A stretch of 64,000 nt of DNA from Brevibacillus sp. SYP-B805 (lineage in GTDB: Bacteria > Bacillota > Bacilli > Brevibacillales > Brevibacillaceae): NCBI RefSeq assembly GCF_011059135.1, contig NZ_JAALGD010000001.1, forward strand, positions 434,001 to 498,000. Reading direction: 5' to 3'. The notes beneath the pieces were generated by a model. The model was not told the origin of the DNA. It did not search any database and was given only the letters and a program-made list of their open reading frames with translations. A program made the translations under genes and the position numbers. Position 1 is the stretch's first letter. Every line of letters begins with the position of its first letter. Positions 1-8,098 of the stretch are shown piece by piece.

Positions 1-1053
1 GTCGTACTGATGGCTGCCATTTCGTTTTTTCCGTCGGGTGTTACGCTGGCAAAAGAAAAACCATTAGATGTGCAATTGGTTAGTCATCAGGAGCATGTTG
101 GCAGCGGCGGCACACTTTCTTTTCATATTCTCTATCACAACGTGACAAACAAAAACATTTCGCAGGAATGGCTCAAAGTGAAAGTTCCCAATGGGCTTGA
201 TGTGAAGGGTGTGACAGGCGCCGAGTGGAATGTGAAAGAACGGCTTCTTCAATGGAAAGTATCTAATGTGAAAGCAAAGAGCGCAGGGGTGATACACTTC
301 AATTTAAAGGTGAAGGATAACGTAAAAGCAGATACCGTATTTGAACTTTTTTGCGATTACGGGTATGACGGCAATGTAAAAGATATAACCAACAAAGTGT
401 ATGTCCGAGTAGGCAAGGAAATCCATCAACCTTTTTTTGTCGGATATCCGGATGGTAAATTTCATCCCCGGTCCTATCTAACACGTGCGGAAACCGCAGC
501 CATTATTGCCCGCATCAAAAATTTAAAAGGATCCACCTCGAAACAGCTTTATCAAGATGTACCCTCCGATCACTGGGCCTACCGATACATCTCCCAAGTC
601 ACGAATGCCGGATATATGAACGGAAACAATCGATTTTTCCATCCGGATGACCCCATATCGCGTGCGGAATTGGTAACACTGGTGTTGAGATTAAGAGGCG
701 TCCGGCCCGTACCATTGGAAGGTTTTACAGATACCACGAAACATTGGGCAGGAAATTTTATTGCCACCGCGAAAAAGTTAGATTTCATCGACGGAATCAA
801 TGATAAAAAGTTTCTTCCGAACGGCTATACAGAACGCCAGACAGCAGCCAAATTAATCAGCGTTGCCCTCTACCGGGGTCCTTTGGTGGATGGAGAGAGG
901 AAAGTGGTGCAGCATTTTCCGGATGTGCCTCGATCCCATTGGTCGTTCGGGTGGGTTGAGGAAGCATCCATGGTTGCCCATGAATCCATTCGGAAAGGAA
1001 TGGGCGAAGAACATCTCATCCGCTATCTTCCCGATCAAACCGAGCCTTTTTAA
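1..1053 (+). CDS. SLH-domain surface protein (5' end outside window)
   Basis: The reading frame is open from the first base. The first residues (VVLMAAISFF..) look like the core of a signal peptide, so the true start lies upstream. After the signal comes a beta-rich region of about 120 residues resembling DUF11-type extracellular repeats. S-layer homology motifs follow: FFVGYPDGKFHP with TRAETAAIIARI, then DVPSDHWAYRYI with PISRAELVTLVLRL, then FTDTTKHWAGNFI with YTERQTAAKL, then FPDVPRSHWSFGWVEEAS. SLH units anchor proteins to pyruvylated secondary cell-wall polymer, so this is most likely a wall-attached exported protein. The last SLH unit seems cut short before the stop. It converges on the deacetylase gene on the other strand. 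The SLH assignment is firm; the role of the N-terminal part is unknown. Confidence 0.85.
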   Translation, partial: VVLMAAISFFPSGVTLAKEKPLDVQLVSHQEHVGSGGTLSFHILYHNVTNKNISQEWLKVKVPNGLDVKGVTGAEWNVKERLLQWKVSNVKAKSAGVIHFNLKVKDNVKADTVFELFCDYGYDGNVKDITNKVYVRVGKEIHQPFFVGYPDGKFHPRSYLTRAETAAIIARIKNLKGSTSKQLYQDVPSDHWAYRYISQVTNAGYMNGNNRFFHPDDPISRAELVTLVLRLRGVRPVPLEGFTDTTKHWAGNFIATAKKLDFIDGINDKKFLPNGYTERQTAAKLISVALYRGPLVDGERKVVQHFPDVPRSHWSFGWVEEASMVAHESIRKGMGEEHLIRYLPDQTEPF

Positions 1054-1114
1054 TCATACCTGGCACCCATTTTTCGAGGGGATTTGCTGGTTGTAGACAG
1101 GAGTGGGACCGGCG

Positions 1115-1927
1115 TCAAAAGTCAACTCGATCCTCGAAAGGGAAATGCGAAAACGTATCATGGGGGAACACTCGCAGGCGCTTCAGACTGTAGCGCCCCT
1201 GAGCATACTCAGTCAGTCGGTTTTTTGTAGTAAAAGCTGCTTGGTACCCCATTGCCGAGAGAACAGGAAACCATTTTTTTGTGTATTTTCCGTAGGGATA
1301 GGCAAACATGCAAACTTTTTTGTGCAAGCGCGTTTCTAACACCCGTTTGGATTCCGCCAACTCATAATAAAACTGTTTTCTTGTGAGGTGGCGCACATCC
1401 GGATGGGTAACCGTATGGGATTCCACATCCACCAGTCCACTGCGTTCCATGATTTCCAGTTGACCCCAATTCAGGTAACGGGGTTTCCCGATACTTCCCG
1501 TAATGACGAACAGAGTGGCTTTCGCCTTGTATTTTTTCAGGATGGGAAAGGCATGCGTATAGTTGTCTTGGTAACCGTCGTCAAAAGTGAGCACAACAGG
1601 GCGAGAAGGCAGCTTCATTCCCGTGTCCCAAGCCCGAAATAAGTCGCGTGCGGTTATGGGGGTAAATCCGTGTTTCAACAAGTTGCGGAGTTGTATTTCA
1701 AACTGTTTCGGGCTCACGCAAAGAGGACTTTTTTCAAATGAGATGGAGTGGTACATCAATACGGGAACAGGTTCCGATCGGTTAAGTTGAATGGCGGTTT
1801 GCATGAGATCATGATTGGCGTAGGAAAACCTTGTTTCAAGAGTTTTCTGAGAGAGATGCGCGATTGGAAAAATGAGCCAAACGCCTGCCAAGAGAGAGCA
1901 CACGTATGTGCCAAGATGTTTGATCAT
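1115..1927 (-). CDS. Polysaccharide deacetylase (NodB domain), membrane-anchored
   Basis: The product is 270 residues. I start it at MIKHLG because a GGGGGAGGTGG ribosome site sits just before that ATG, although the frame is open 43 codons further upstream. An N-terminal hydrophobic segment (residues 7-25) is a signal peptide or anchor. The NodB fold shows the usual metal and catalytic motifs: TFDDGY at 114-119, HTVTH with metal-binding His171 and His175, and AYPYG near 210. The LMYHSI motif at 57-62 is typical of the PgaB/IcaB-like and YxkH-like branch. Such enzymes remove acetyl groups from N-acetylglucosamine polymers in peptidoglycan or exopolysaccharide, outside the membrane. The substrate here cannot be told. 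The neighbouring SLH protein suggests envelope modification, but the two genes converge and are not an operon. Confidence 0.88.
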   Translation of the reverse strand: MIKHLGTYVCSLLAGVWLIFPIAHLSQKTLETRFSYANHDLMQTAIQLNRSEPVPVLMYHSISFEKSPLCVSPKQFEIQLRNLLKHGFTPITARDLFRAWDTGMKLPSRPVVLTFDDGYQDNYTHAFPILKKYKAKATLFVITGSIGKPRYLNWGQLEIMERSGLVDVESHTVTHPDVRHLTRKQFYYELAESKRVLETRLHKKVCMFAYPYGKYTKKWFPVLSAMGYQAAFTTKNRLTEYAQGRYSLKRLRVFPHDTFSHFPFEDRVDF

Positions 1928-2065
1928 CGTTACACCACCTCCCCCAAATTGTTGGTCAATAAGGCGAAAAAAACAGTTGAAATCAATGCCATTTTTTCGA
2001 TCGCTTGAGCATGATAAGCAGCTCGTTGCGAACCTCATTATCTGAATAACTGCCATACAGCCACG

Positions 2066-2096
2066 CCGTCCCTGCTGAAGCAGAGGCGGTTTTTAC
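2066..2096 (+). terminator. Possible hairpin with T-tract before the lipoprotein gene
   Basis: An imperfect GC-rich stem (GCCGTCCCTGC against GCAGAGGCGGT) is followed by TTTTTACTTTT. It looks like an intrinsic terminator on the plus strand, but no plus-strand gene ends just before it. It may instead be a leader or attenuator of the downstream lipoprotein gene. Confidence 0.35.
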
Positions 2097-2193
2097 TTTT
2101 GCGGTGACCGGTTATGCAAGATTTCCTAATCATACAAACCAAGAGAAGGGGAAACGCTACAGGTACGTAAATCGCCGTCGGGAGGTTATTGAC

Positions 2194-2643
2194 TTGCGTA
2201 CCATCCTTTTGGTTTTGTCCCTGTTCTTTTTGTTCACCGGCTGCACCCAGCAGTCCGGTCCACAAACAAAAACAAAGTCTGCTGCAGAAGATCCCCAATG
2301 TATACCGACACCGGTCCGCCACTTTGATTCGGAACAGAAAGCGAAAGCGATTGCAGAACGTGTAGGCGGCATTGACAGAGCTGTTGCCGTGCAGATCGAC
2401 AATGAATTGGACGTCGCCATCCAGGTGAGCAACTTTAATCGCCTTCGCCTGGAATCAATCCGAAAAGACGTAGCAAAAAAATTAAAATCGGCGTTTCCGA
2501 AAACCAATATTCATGTTACATCCGATAAGAAGTTAATCGATGAGCTGCAAAAACTGAGCGAAACCCCCTGGAGCACCAAAAAAGAAGAAGCGTGCAAACA
2601 AAAGAAAAAGATCAAGAAAATTGAACAGCAGATGAAAGGATAG
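2194..2643 (+). CDS. YhcN/YlaJ-family sporulation-type lipoprotein
   Basis: I start at TTG 2194, eight bases after GGAGG, which gives a 149-residue product beginning MRTILLVLSL. A short hydrophobic signal ends in the lipobox LFTGC, so the mature protein should be a lipoprotein. The body has the YhcN/YlaJ pattern: an AKAIAERVGGIDRAVAVQID segment (residue numbering from the TTG start, roughly 52-71), a short beta strand, then DVAKKLKSAFPKTNIHVTSD. The C-terminus is Lys-rich. In Bacillus the family includes spore lipoproteins of the inner membrane; whether this one is spore-specific cannot be seen from sequence. It is followed by a hairpin and then a cytochrome gene with its own ribosome site. 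Family call fairly sure, function inferred. Confidence 0.72.
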   Translation: MRTILLVLSLFFLFTGCTQQSGPQTKTKSAAEDPQCIPTPVRHFDSEQKAKAIAERVGGIDRAVAVQIDNELDVAIQVSNFNRLRLESIRKDVAKKLKSAFPKTNIHVTSDKKLIDELQKLSETPWSTKKEEACKQKKKIKKIEQQMKG

Positions 2644-2672
2644 GACTGAAAAAAGCTAGGATACAACGAATC

Positions 2673-2692
2673 ACCCCCGGTGAACCGGGGGT
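2673..2692 (+). terminator. Short strong hairpin between lipoprotein and cytochrome genes
   Basis: The perfect stem ACCCCCGG / CCGGGGGT has a TGAA loop and is followed by TAAACCGTTTT. The T-tract is interrupted, so it may be a weak terminator or an mRNA-stabilising hairpin. Confidence 0.5.
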
Positions 2693-2737
2693 TAAACCGT
2701 TTTGGACACACCACAAACCAATAAGGAGGAAACTGTT

Positions 2738-3028
2738 GTGAAAGTTGTGGCTCCTCTGCTGCTGGCCGTGATGTGGACATTCCCGTCACAGGAAGTCGGC
2801 GATTCTGCCAAAGCGGAACTGGCGTACCGAAACAACTGCATGATTTGTCACGGACCGGCTTTGGAGGGAGGATTCGGCCCCGCACTTTCCCATGTCGGTT
2901 CCCGAAAAACAAAAGCGCAGATCGTCCGGCAAATCCAAAACGGAGGGGTACTCATGCCGGCATTTCGCACCCAATTGGACGCCGGGACCATTCAGGTACT
3001 CGCTGAATGGCTGTTTGCGAAAAAGTGA
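2738..3028 (+). CDS. Small exported mono-heme cytochrome c
   Basis: The start is GTG 2738, seven bases after AAGGAGGA, giving 96 residues. The first 15-20 residues are a hydrophobic export signal without a lipobox cysteine. One heme-attachment motif, CMICH, lies at about residues 35-39, and a methionine in GGVLMPAF about 45 residues later is the likely sixth ligand. Size and layout match the cytochrome c551/c550 type of small electron carriers that work on the outer face of the Gram-positive membrane. It sits directly upstream of an FMN-dependent 2-hydroxyacid enzyme and in the same strand as a larger di-heme cytochrome. An electron-acceptor role for those neighbours is an inference from position. 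Confidence 0.88.
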   Translation: MKVVAPLLLAVMWTFPSQEVGDSAKAELAYRNNCMICHGPALEGGFGPALSHVGSRKTKAQIVRQIQNGGVLMPAFRTQLDAGTIQVLAEWLFAKK

Positions 3029-3102
3029 GGGAAACCCTTCAAGGACGCCGTACATATTCTGGGGAAAGATAGGCTGCTGCCACCATGGAGAGAGGGATGG
3101 AC

Positions 3103-4221
3103 ATGAATGAAACAAAAGAACAGCCGCTTCCCGTTTCATTTGAAGAATGGGAGTCTCGGGCGAGGGGGGTGTTGGCGAAAGGGCCGTTCGACTATATTGC
3201 TGGTGGTGCAGGCGCTGAGGAGACCATCCGGAGGAACAGGGAAGCGTTTCGAAGCTGGCGGATTCAGCCTTTTATGCTGCGGGACGTTTCGACACGGGAT
3301 GCGCGGGTGACCTTGTTCGGCCAGACATTTCCCGCCCCCATTCTGCTTGCTCCCCTCAGCATACAGGGAATTGCCCATCCCCAGGGAGAACTGGCTTCGG
3401 CCCGGGCTGCTGCGGCGCTGGGCGTGCCGTTTACAATCAGTACCGTTTCTTCCAGGCCGCTCGAAGAAGTTGCCGCTGCAATGGGCAGGGCCCCGCGCTG
3501 GTTTCAGTTTTTTTGGCCCAATGCCCCTGACGTGGCGGCAAGCCTGCTTCGTCGGGCGGAAGCGGCAGGTTACTCCGCTGTTGTCGTCACCCTTGACTTG
3601 CCCGTATACGGCTGGCGGGAAAGGGACGTGCGAAATGCCTATAATCCTTTTCTGAAAGGGGAGGGGATCGCCAATTTTGTGACAGACCCGGTTTTCCGTT
3701 CGAAGCTGAAAAAACCGCCGGAGGAGGATTGGAATGCGGCGATCGCTTTGTTCGGGAGCATGTTTTTCCATCCCGGACTTACATGGCGAGACCTTCCATT
3801 TTTGCGGCGTCATACCAGGCTGCCGTTCCTGCTCAAAGGGATTCTCCAACCCCGTGATGCGGAACTGGCCGTGCAACACGGCGCAGACGGCATCATTGTC
3901 TCGAATCACGGGGGCAGGCAAGTGGATGGCGAAGTGGCTGCTTTAGACGTACTCCCCGATATCATTGACATCGTTCGAGGACGGATTCCCGTGCTGATGG
4001 ACAGCGGCGTTCGCGGTGGAGCGGATGTGATCAAGGCGATCGCGCTGGGCGCAACGGCCGTCCTGATCGGCCGGCCTTACATCTATGGATTGGCTGTGGC
4101 AGGTGAGGAGGGAGTTCGGCGGGTTATCGAAAATTTGCTGACCGATCTTCATCTGACGATGGCAAACTGCGGGATCAGGTCGTTGGCGGAATTGAATCGT
4201 TCCCTCCTGACCAGGCGGTAA
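3103..4221 (+). CDS. FMN-dependent 2-hydroxyacid oxidase/dehydrogenase (lactate oxidase-like)
   Basis: This 372-residue TIM-barrel flavoenzyme belongs to the family of lactate oxidase, lactate 2-monooxygenase, glycolate oxidase and LldD. Seen in sequence: FDYIAGGAGAEET near the N-terminus with the substrate tyrosine, LLAPLSIQG, WFQFFW, VVVTLDLPVYGWRERD, LLKGIL with the active lysine, SNHGGRQVDG with catalytic His269 and Arg272, and the phosphate-binding DSGVRGGADVIKA..GATAVLIGRPY. It converts a 2-hydroxyacid such as L-lactate to the 2-oxoacid or its decarboxylated product. Oxygen or a cytochrome as acceptor cannot be told from sequence. I prefer ATG 3103 (MNETKE) because the GAGAGAGG site is six bases before it; ATG 3085 and 3097 are in frame. 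The cytochrome gene immediately upstream suggests coupling to the respiratory chain. Confidence 0.87.
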   Translation: MNETKEQPLPVSFEEWESRARGVLAKGPFDYIAGGAGAEETIRRNREAFRSWRIQPFMLRDVSTRDARVTLFGQTFPAPILLAPLSIQGIAHPQGELASARAAAALGVPFTISTVSSRPLEEVAAAMGRAPRWFQFFWPNAPDVAASLLRRAEAAGYSAVVVTLDLPVYGWRERDVRNAYNPFLKGEGIANFVTDPVFRSKLKKPPEEDWNAAIALFGSMFFHPGLTWRDLPFLRRHTRLPFLLKGILQPRDAELAVQHGADGIIVSNHGGRQVDGEVAALDVLPDIIDIVRGRIPVLMDSGVRGGADVIKAIALGATAVLIGRPYIYGLAVAGEEGVRRVIENLLTDLHLTMANCGIRSLAELNRSLLTRR

Positions 4222-4285
4222 GGCAGGTACCCCTTTGGGTGCACGCACATATGCTGTGGCGAAAGCTGATTCCGGAGGGAAGGTT

Positions 4286-5092
4286 TTGAGCGATCTAACA
4301 TGGAAGCAAACAGCGGTGTTCGAGCATCAATTTTGGCTGCAAATTTTGGGGGATCACGCCCGCTTCATATTCAACGCTTTACCACGCCAAGCGGCAGCGG
4401 AGAGTGAACGCGCGCTCTGTTTTATTGCCGCATACGACCGCCTGTTGACGCAATCTCACGAAGAGTTGAGCGATGAACAATTGAAGGGATTGCATCAGCA
4501 GGCGAACGCTTTGACGCAGGAGTTTCGAAACTTCAAACTTCTGCTGATTCGGCAAGGGCTGATGGGGAAGGCGTACTTCCCGCTTACCTTTCTCAATCAC
4601 ATGGTGAACGAAGCGGATGAATATCTGGGGATACTGTCTTGGTTGTTGGCTGACAAAGCCCCGCCGCTTCAGCATCCGATCCACCATCATCTGCTGTGGC
4701 TGTCCGATGCAGCCGCGCATGCATCCGGGCTCGCTCGTTCGGTGGATCTGGTGGAAAAGCGGCTGCTGGAACAAAGTATGGATTTTATCAAGATCTTTGA
4801 AGCATTGTACCTGAAAGCGATTGAAATCGCTGGCTACATGCGCTCCCATCTGCACGAGTTTCCCGCCTTGACGCGGTTTAACCATGAGGCCGAATGGGAG
4901 ATTCTGCTGTTTGCCAAGTTTCTGGAAGAATTGGAAGAGCTCAGCATGCGTGCACAGATGATCGGTACGCTGTCACCTCTCATTCCTGACCACATGGCAA
5001 GAGAAGAGTGCTACTACCTGACGAAGCTGTCGGAAGTAACGAACGTTCAACAACCGTTGTGCAGTCCGGTCAGGCCCCGTCCCCAAGCATAG
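4286..5092 (+). CDS. DUF2935 protein (helical, His/Glu-rich)
   Basis: I start at TTG 4286, preceded by GGAGGGAAGGT, giving 268 residues (MSDLTWKQTAVFEHQFWLQI..). The protein is all-helical and appears to contain two related halves, each with an acidic/His helix pair: EHQFWLQILGDHARF in the first and FNHEAEWEILLFAKFLEEL in the second. This is the pattern of DUF2935, a family of Bacillales and Clostridia often likened to ferritin-like or hemerythrin-like four-helix metal binders. Its reaction is not known. There is no signal peptide, so it should be cytoplasmic, unlike the cytochromes either side of it. It lies 64 bases after the flavoenzyme and 104 bases before the di-heme cytochrome, so joint transcription is plausible. 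Confidence 0.75.
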   Translation: MSDLTWKQTAVFEHQFWLQILGDHARFIFNALPRQAAAESERALCFIAAYDRLLTQSHEELSDEQLKGLHQQANALTQEFRNFKLLLIRQGLMGKAYFPLTFLNHMVNEADEYLGILSWLLADKAPPLQHPIHHHLLWLSDAAAHASGLARSVDLVEKRLLEQSMDFIKIFEALYLKAIEIAGYMRSHLHEFPALTRFNHEAEWEILLFAKFLEELEELSMRAQMIGTLSPLIPDHMAREECYYLTKLSEVTNVQQPLCSPVRPRPQA

Positions 5093-5196
5093 CCGCATTT
5101 CTCGCGGGGGAGTATTTTTCAAAGAAAAGGAATAATTTTGGTCCAAAACATAACAATATACCTGGTACTTCATTCACAGATAAGGGAGAAAGGATC

Positions 5197-7158
5197 ATGA
5201 GAAGCGCCAAATGGATCATATTCCTTTTTGCTGCCATCGTATTCTTGGCCAGTCTCGGCATCACTGACGCAAAGCAAAGGGAGGCTGGCGTGAAAAGCGG
5301 CAGTTTCCGCGGAATTGCCCAAAATGAACAACATGCTGGTGAAAACGAACCCGCTTACGACCTTTGGGGACGAACCATCACGCAAAAAGAAGCGGAAGAG
5401 CTAAGGAAAACAGCGAAAGGGCGAGCCCTGCTGTCGCCGCAAAACGGCGCGGTAATGATTGACCGGAAGCTGGTTGATTTGGGAAAAAAGGCGTTCTATG
5501 AAGAAACCTTCGGCAACGAAGTGTTTATCACCGACATCATGGGCGCCTTCAACGGCCCCATAACGCTGTCCAACGTGAAAAAAGCAATTGAGGAATTAAA
5601 AGGCGAGGGTACATCAAACCTGCAGGTGGAACTCGCCAAAACCGTTACCATAGGCGGAAAAACATTCAAAAAAGGAACCAAAGTGGACACGGGATTGGAT
5701 GTTCCCAAAGGGTGGAATCAAATCCTCGGCATGCCGCTCAAGTATTCGGAAGGAACATGGAAAGCCGGGATTACCTGTGCGGCTTGCCATGCCACGGTGG
5801 ACCGCGACACGAAACAGATTATAGAGGGTGCGCCGAACGCAGACATTAACGCAGGCTTGTTCCTGGCCATGGCAACCAACTCGGCCGCCTACTTTACACA
5901 TACGGATATTGAATCGCTGAAGAAGTACATGAAAAATCTGGATCGAACGGTCGAAACCAGCGAGGGAAAAAGGGAGGCTCTCCCTGATCCCGAAACGCTG
6001 GAAAATGCCGTTGACGCAAACGCGCTGAAATGGCCCAAAGGCAATTTTGATTCCACCATTGACATGCAAAGCAATCCGGCGCAAATTCCCGATTCATTTA
6101 CGCTCGGGGATTTTCCGTACGGTTGGAGCGGACATGCCATGGCCGGCCCCTTTAAAGGGTTAAGCACCTTCAACAACAACGTACACGCGCAAAATTCCGA
6201 TTCCCTTACCCAGTCCGAAGTAAGCCGCGAATTGTTCGGCATCGATAAAGAGGTGTATATCGGAACGATCCTGCAGAATGCGGCCAACCCCAAATACCGT
6301 TATGCGCCGGGAAAAGGGATGAAGCCATCGGAGTTCTTCGCCAGCGTGGACCCGACGCCGGGGACGCCCGGTGTAAACCAAGTCATCTTGCCGCCTTCCT
6401 TCCCGAAATCAACGTTAATCGCTCCGGATGGGCTGATCGTCAGTTCGCCCGGAACCAAGGTGAACGAGCAAAACAATGCGATGTCCGTCTGGCAGAACCG
6501 GCTCGTGCCGCCTGCCCCGCCGATTGCGGCCGATGCGGCGACATTGGAAATGGGGAGGGACGTATTCCAACGGGCCTCGTGTATCAAGTGTCACGCCGGC
6601 GATTTTTACACGAACAATCGCATCGTTCCGGCCCCTGTCATCGGTACGGATCCGTCCCGAGCGAAAGCGCTGAAAAGAACGGAAAAAATCTGGGGAGAAG
6701 CGGTCATTTACCCGCCGGACACGCCGGTGCCCGTGCCGCCAAACGCCAAAGTCTTGAAGGTTCCGACAGCAATGCTTGATCCCGAACAAATTAGATTGGC
6801 CTTTGCCAAAGGGGATTCTCCCGGGGGATACAAAACGCCCAGCCTGATCGGACTGTACTGGACGGCTCCTTACCTGCATGACGGCGGGGTAGCGGTGGGA
6901 CCTGACGCGAAGAAGCAGCTTGGTTTCCCCGGCACCCTGGACAAAGGCATCCAGCCTGATCCGGCAAACAGCTTGCGGGCGCTTGTGGACAGGCAGCTTC
7001 GGGAGCAAGTGGTTGCCGCGAACCGATCAGCCAAGTTGCAGCAGGTCCATGTGGAGGGCATCGGCCATGAGTACTGGGTAGACGCCGCCGCTGGATTTTC
7101 CCGACAAGAACAAGAGGCGCTAATCAAGTACCTGCTTCTGCTTAAGGCAAAACCATGA
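5197..7158 (+). CDS. Large exported di-heme cytochrome c (CCP/MauG/RoxA-like)
   Basis: The product is 653 residues from ATG 5197, behind AAGGGAGAAAGG. A signal peptide (MRSAKWIIFLFAAIVFLASLG) starts it. Two heme sites are present: CAACH at 194-198 and CIKCH at 462-466. The C-terminal third carries YKTPSLIGLYWTAPYLHDGG, the hallmark of the cytochrome c peroxidase / MauG superfamily, where the second heme domain ends with conserved Pro-Tyr-His-Asp-Gly. At 653 residues it is roughly twice a normal di-heme peroxidase and nearer in length to the RoxA-type or other long members. Function may be peroxidase, oxygenase or plain electron transfer; sequence alone does not decide. It ends before a strong terminator and closes the redox group that begins with the small cytochrome. 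Confidence 0.82.
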   Translation: MRSAKWIIFLFAAIVFLASLGITDAKQREAGVKSGSFRGIAQNEQHAGENEPAYDLWGRTITQKEAEELRKTAKGRALLSPQNGAVMIDRKLVDLGKKAFYEETFGNEVFITDIMGAFNGPITLSNVKKAIEELKGEGTSNLQVELAKTVTIGGKTFKKGTKVDTGLDVPKGWNQILGMPLKYSEGTWKAGITCAACHATVDRDTKQIIEGAPNADINAGLFLAMATNSAAYFTHTDIESLKKYMKNLDRTVETSEGKREALPDPETLENAVDANALKWPKGNFDSTIDMQSNPAQIPDSFTLGDFPYGWSGHAMAGPFKGLSTFNNNVHAQNSDSLTQSEVSRELFGIDKEVYIGTILQNAANPKYRYAPGKGMKPSEFFASVDPTPGTPGVNQVILPPSFPKSTLIAPDGLIVSSPGTKVNEQNNAMSVWQNRLVPPAPPIAADAATLEMGRDVFQRASCIKCHAGDFYTNNRIVPAPVIGTDPSRAKALKRTEKIWGEAVIYPPDTPVPVPPNAKVLKVPTAMLDPEQIRLAFAKGDSPGGYKTPSLIGLYWTAPYLHDGGVAVGPDAKKQLGFPGTLDKGIQPDPANSLRALVDRQLREQVVAANRSAKLQQVHVEGIGHEYWVDAAAGFSRQEQEALIKYLLLLKAKP

Positions 7159-7175
7159 AACGCGATAGGGGGCAG

Positions 7176-7212
7176 CGAGAGTGTCCAGAAACGGGCACTC
7201 TCTTTCTGTCTG
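7176..7212 (+). terminator. Intrinsic terminator after the di-heme cytochrome gene
   Basis: The stem AGAGTGTCC / GGGCACTCT (one G-U pair) with an AGAAAC loop is followed by TTTCTGTCTG. It marks the end of the redox transcription unit. Confidence 0.8.
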
Positions 7213-7244
7213 TTGGCGATGCGCCCGTGGTGACGTGCGAACGT

Positions 7245-7409
7245 TTACATGCGGCTTAATGCTCGCAAAACCACGTAGGTGAAGCAGGCAAATGCGCCCA
7301 GCAGCAACATTCCCATGATCTTCCATGCTGTTTTTCGCGTGATGAAACCAATGACCAAAAACAGAATGGCCAAGATGAACAACAACAATACAATACTTGA
7401 AATCGGCAT
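7245..7409 (-). CDS. 54-residue two-helix membrane protein
   Basis: A short gene on the minus strand has a perfect AGGAGG ribosome site six bases before its ATG (7409). The product begins MPISSIVLLLFILAI and has two hydrophobic helices (about residues 4-23 and 31-49) joined by the short basic turn TRKTAWK, ending LSRM. A TATAAT-like -10 (7442-7447, complement) lies upstream. I do not recognise the family; small proteins of this shape are often annotated as hypothetical in Bacillales. The good ribosome site, the coding-like hydrophobicity pattern and the isolated position support it as a real gene. Its C-terminal end faces the cytochrome operon terminator. Confidence 0.7.
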   Translation of the reverse strand: MPISSIVLLLFILAILFLVIGFITRKTAWKIMGMLLLGAFACFTYVVLRALSRM

Positions 7410-7711
7410 TGCAGTCCTCCTGAAACATACAGCATACCCAGATTATACATGCAGGGCAGACGAAATTTTAACACAAGATTTCATGAGGATGATCGGAGAC
7501 CGGTTTGTAATAGACGCGGCATGTCGGTATCTGTCGAATCATCTTCCTTGATGGCAAAAGTCCTGGTGCTCTATTCTGAAAGAAACGCATGTACCTTGGA
7601 CTTGTCATCCTTGTCACTCGAAATAACGCCAGGGCTGCCAAGGCGTAAACAGAAGCGGAATTCACGGCAGGATTTAATGGGGATACTATTTCTACGAGGA
7701 GGGAATGGAGC
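7410..7711. other. Intergenic region without a recognised gene
   Basis: This stretch separates the divergent small membrane gene and the YbjQ gene. It holds a TATAAT-like element at 7442-7447 reading leftward and the GAGGAGGGA ribosome site for YbjQ just before its ATG. No other supported gene or RNA was recognised. Confidence 0.5.
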
Positions 7712-8029
7712 ATGATCGTAACCACCACCAACACGCTGCAGGGATTGGAGATTGAACAGTATCTGGGGATTGTCAGCGGTGAGGTTATCCTCGGGGCCAA
7801 TGTGGTACGCGACTTTCTCGCAGGGATCACCGACATTATCGGCGGCCGCAGCGGTGCTTACGAGAGCAAGCTGGCGGAAGGAAGAGAGCTCGCCCTGCAG
7901 GAAATGAAGGAAAAAGCAAGACGGCTCGGGGCCAACGGCGTGATCGGCGTCGATCTGGACTTCGAAACGCTGCGGGAAGGCATGATGATCTGTGTGGCAA
8001 CCGGGACGGCCGTCAAAATCAAAGAGTAG
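7712..8029 (+). CDS. YbjQ/UPF0145 family protein
   Basis: The product is 105 residues with the full-length YbjQ pattern: [11 protein letters not shown] at the start, [56 protein letters not shown], and a closing GTAVKI strand. The family forms compact pentamer-like assemblies and is sometimes annotated as heavy-metal-binding, but no reaction is established. The ribosome site GAGGAGGGA precedes the ATG by seven bases. It is a monocistronic gene that converges with the SRPBCC gene; a shared hairpin lies between them. Confidence 0.88.
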   Translation: MIVTTTNTLQGLEIEQYLGIVSGEVILGANVVRDFLAGITDIIGGRSGAYESKLAEGRELALQEMKEKARRLGANGVIGVDLDFETLREGMMICVATGTAVKIKE

Positions 8030-8064
8030 CGGAGAATGGCCGCAATATCCCCATAAACAGAGAA

Positions 8065-8090
8065 GCGGCATACCGGCTTTCGGATGCCGC
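8065..8090. terminator. Hairpin between convergent YbjQ and SRPBCC genes
   Basis: The stem GCGGCAT / ATGCCGC, with an inner CCGG/CGG pairing, is flanked by CCCTTTCCTT on the right. It sits exactly between two converging genes and may serve both, though the T-tracts are weak. Confidence 0.55.
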
Positions 8091-8098
8091 CCCTTTCC

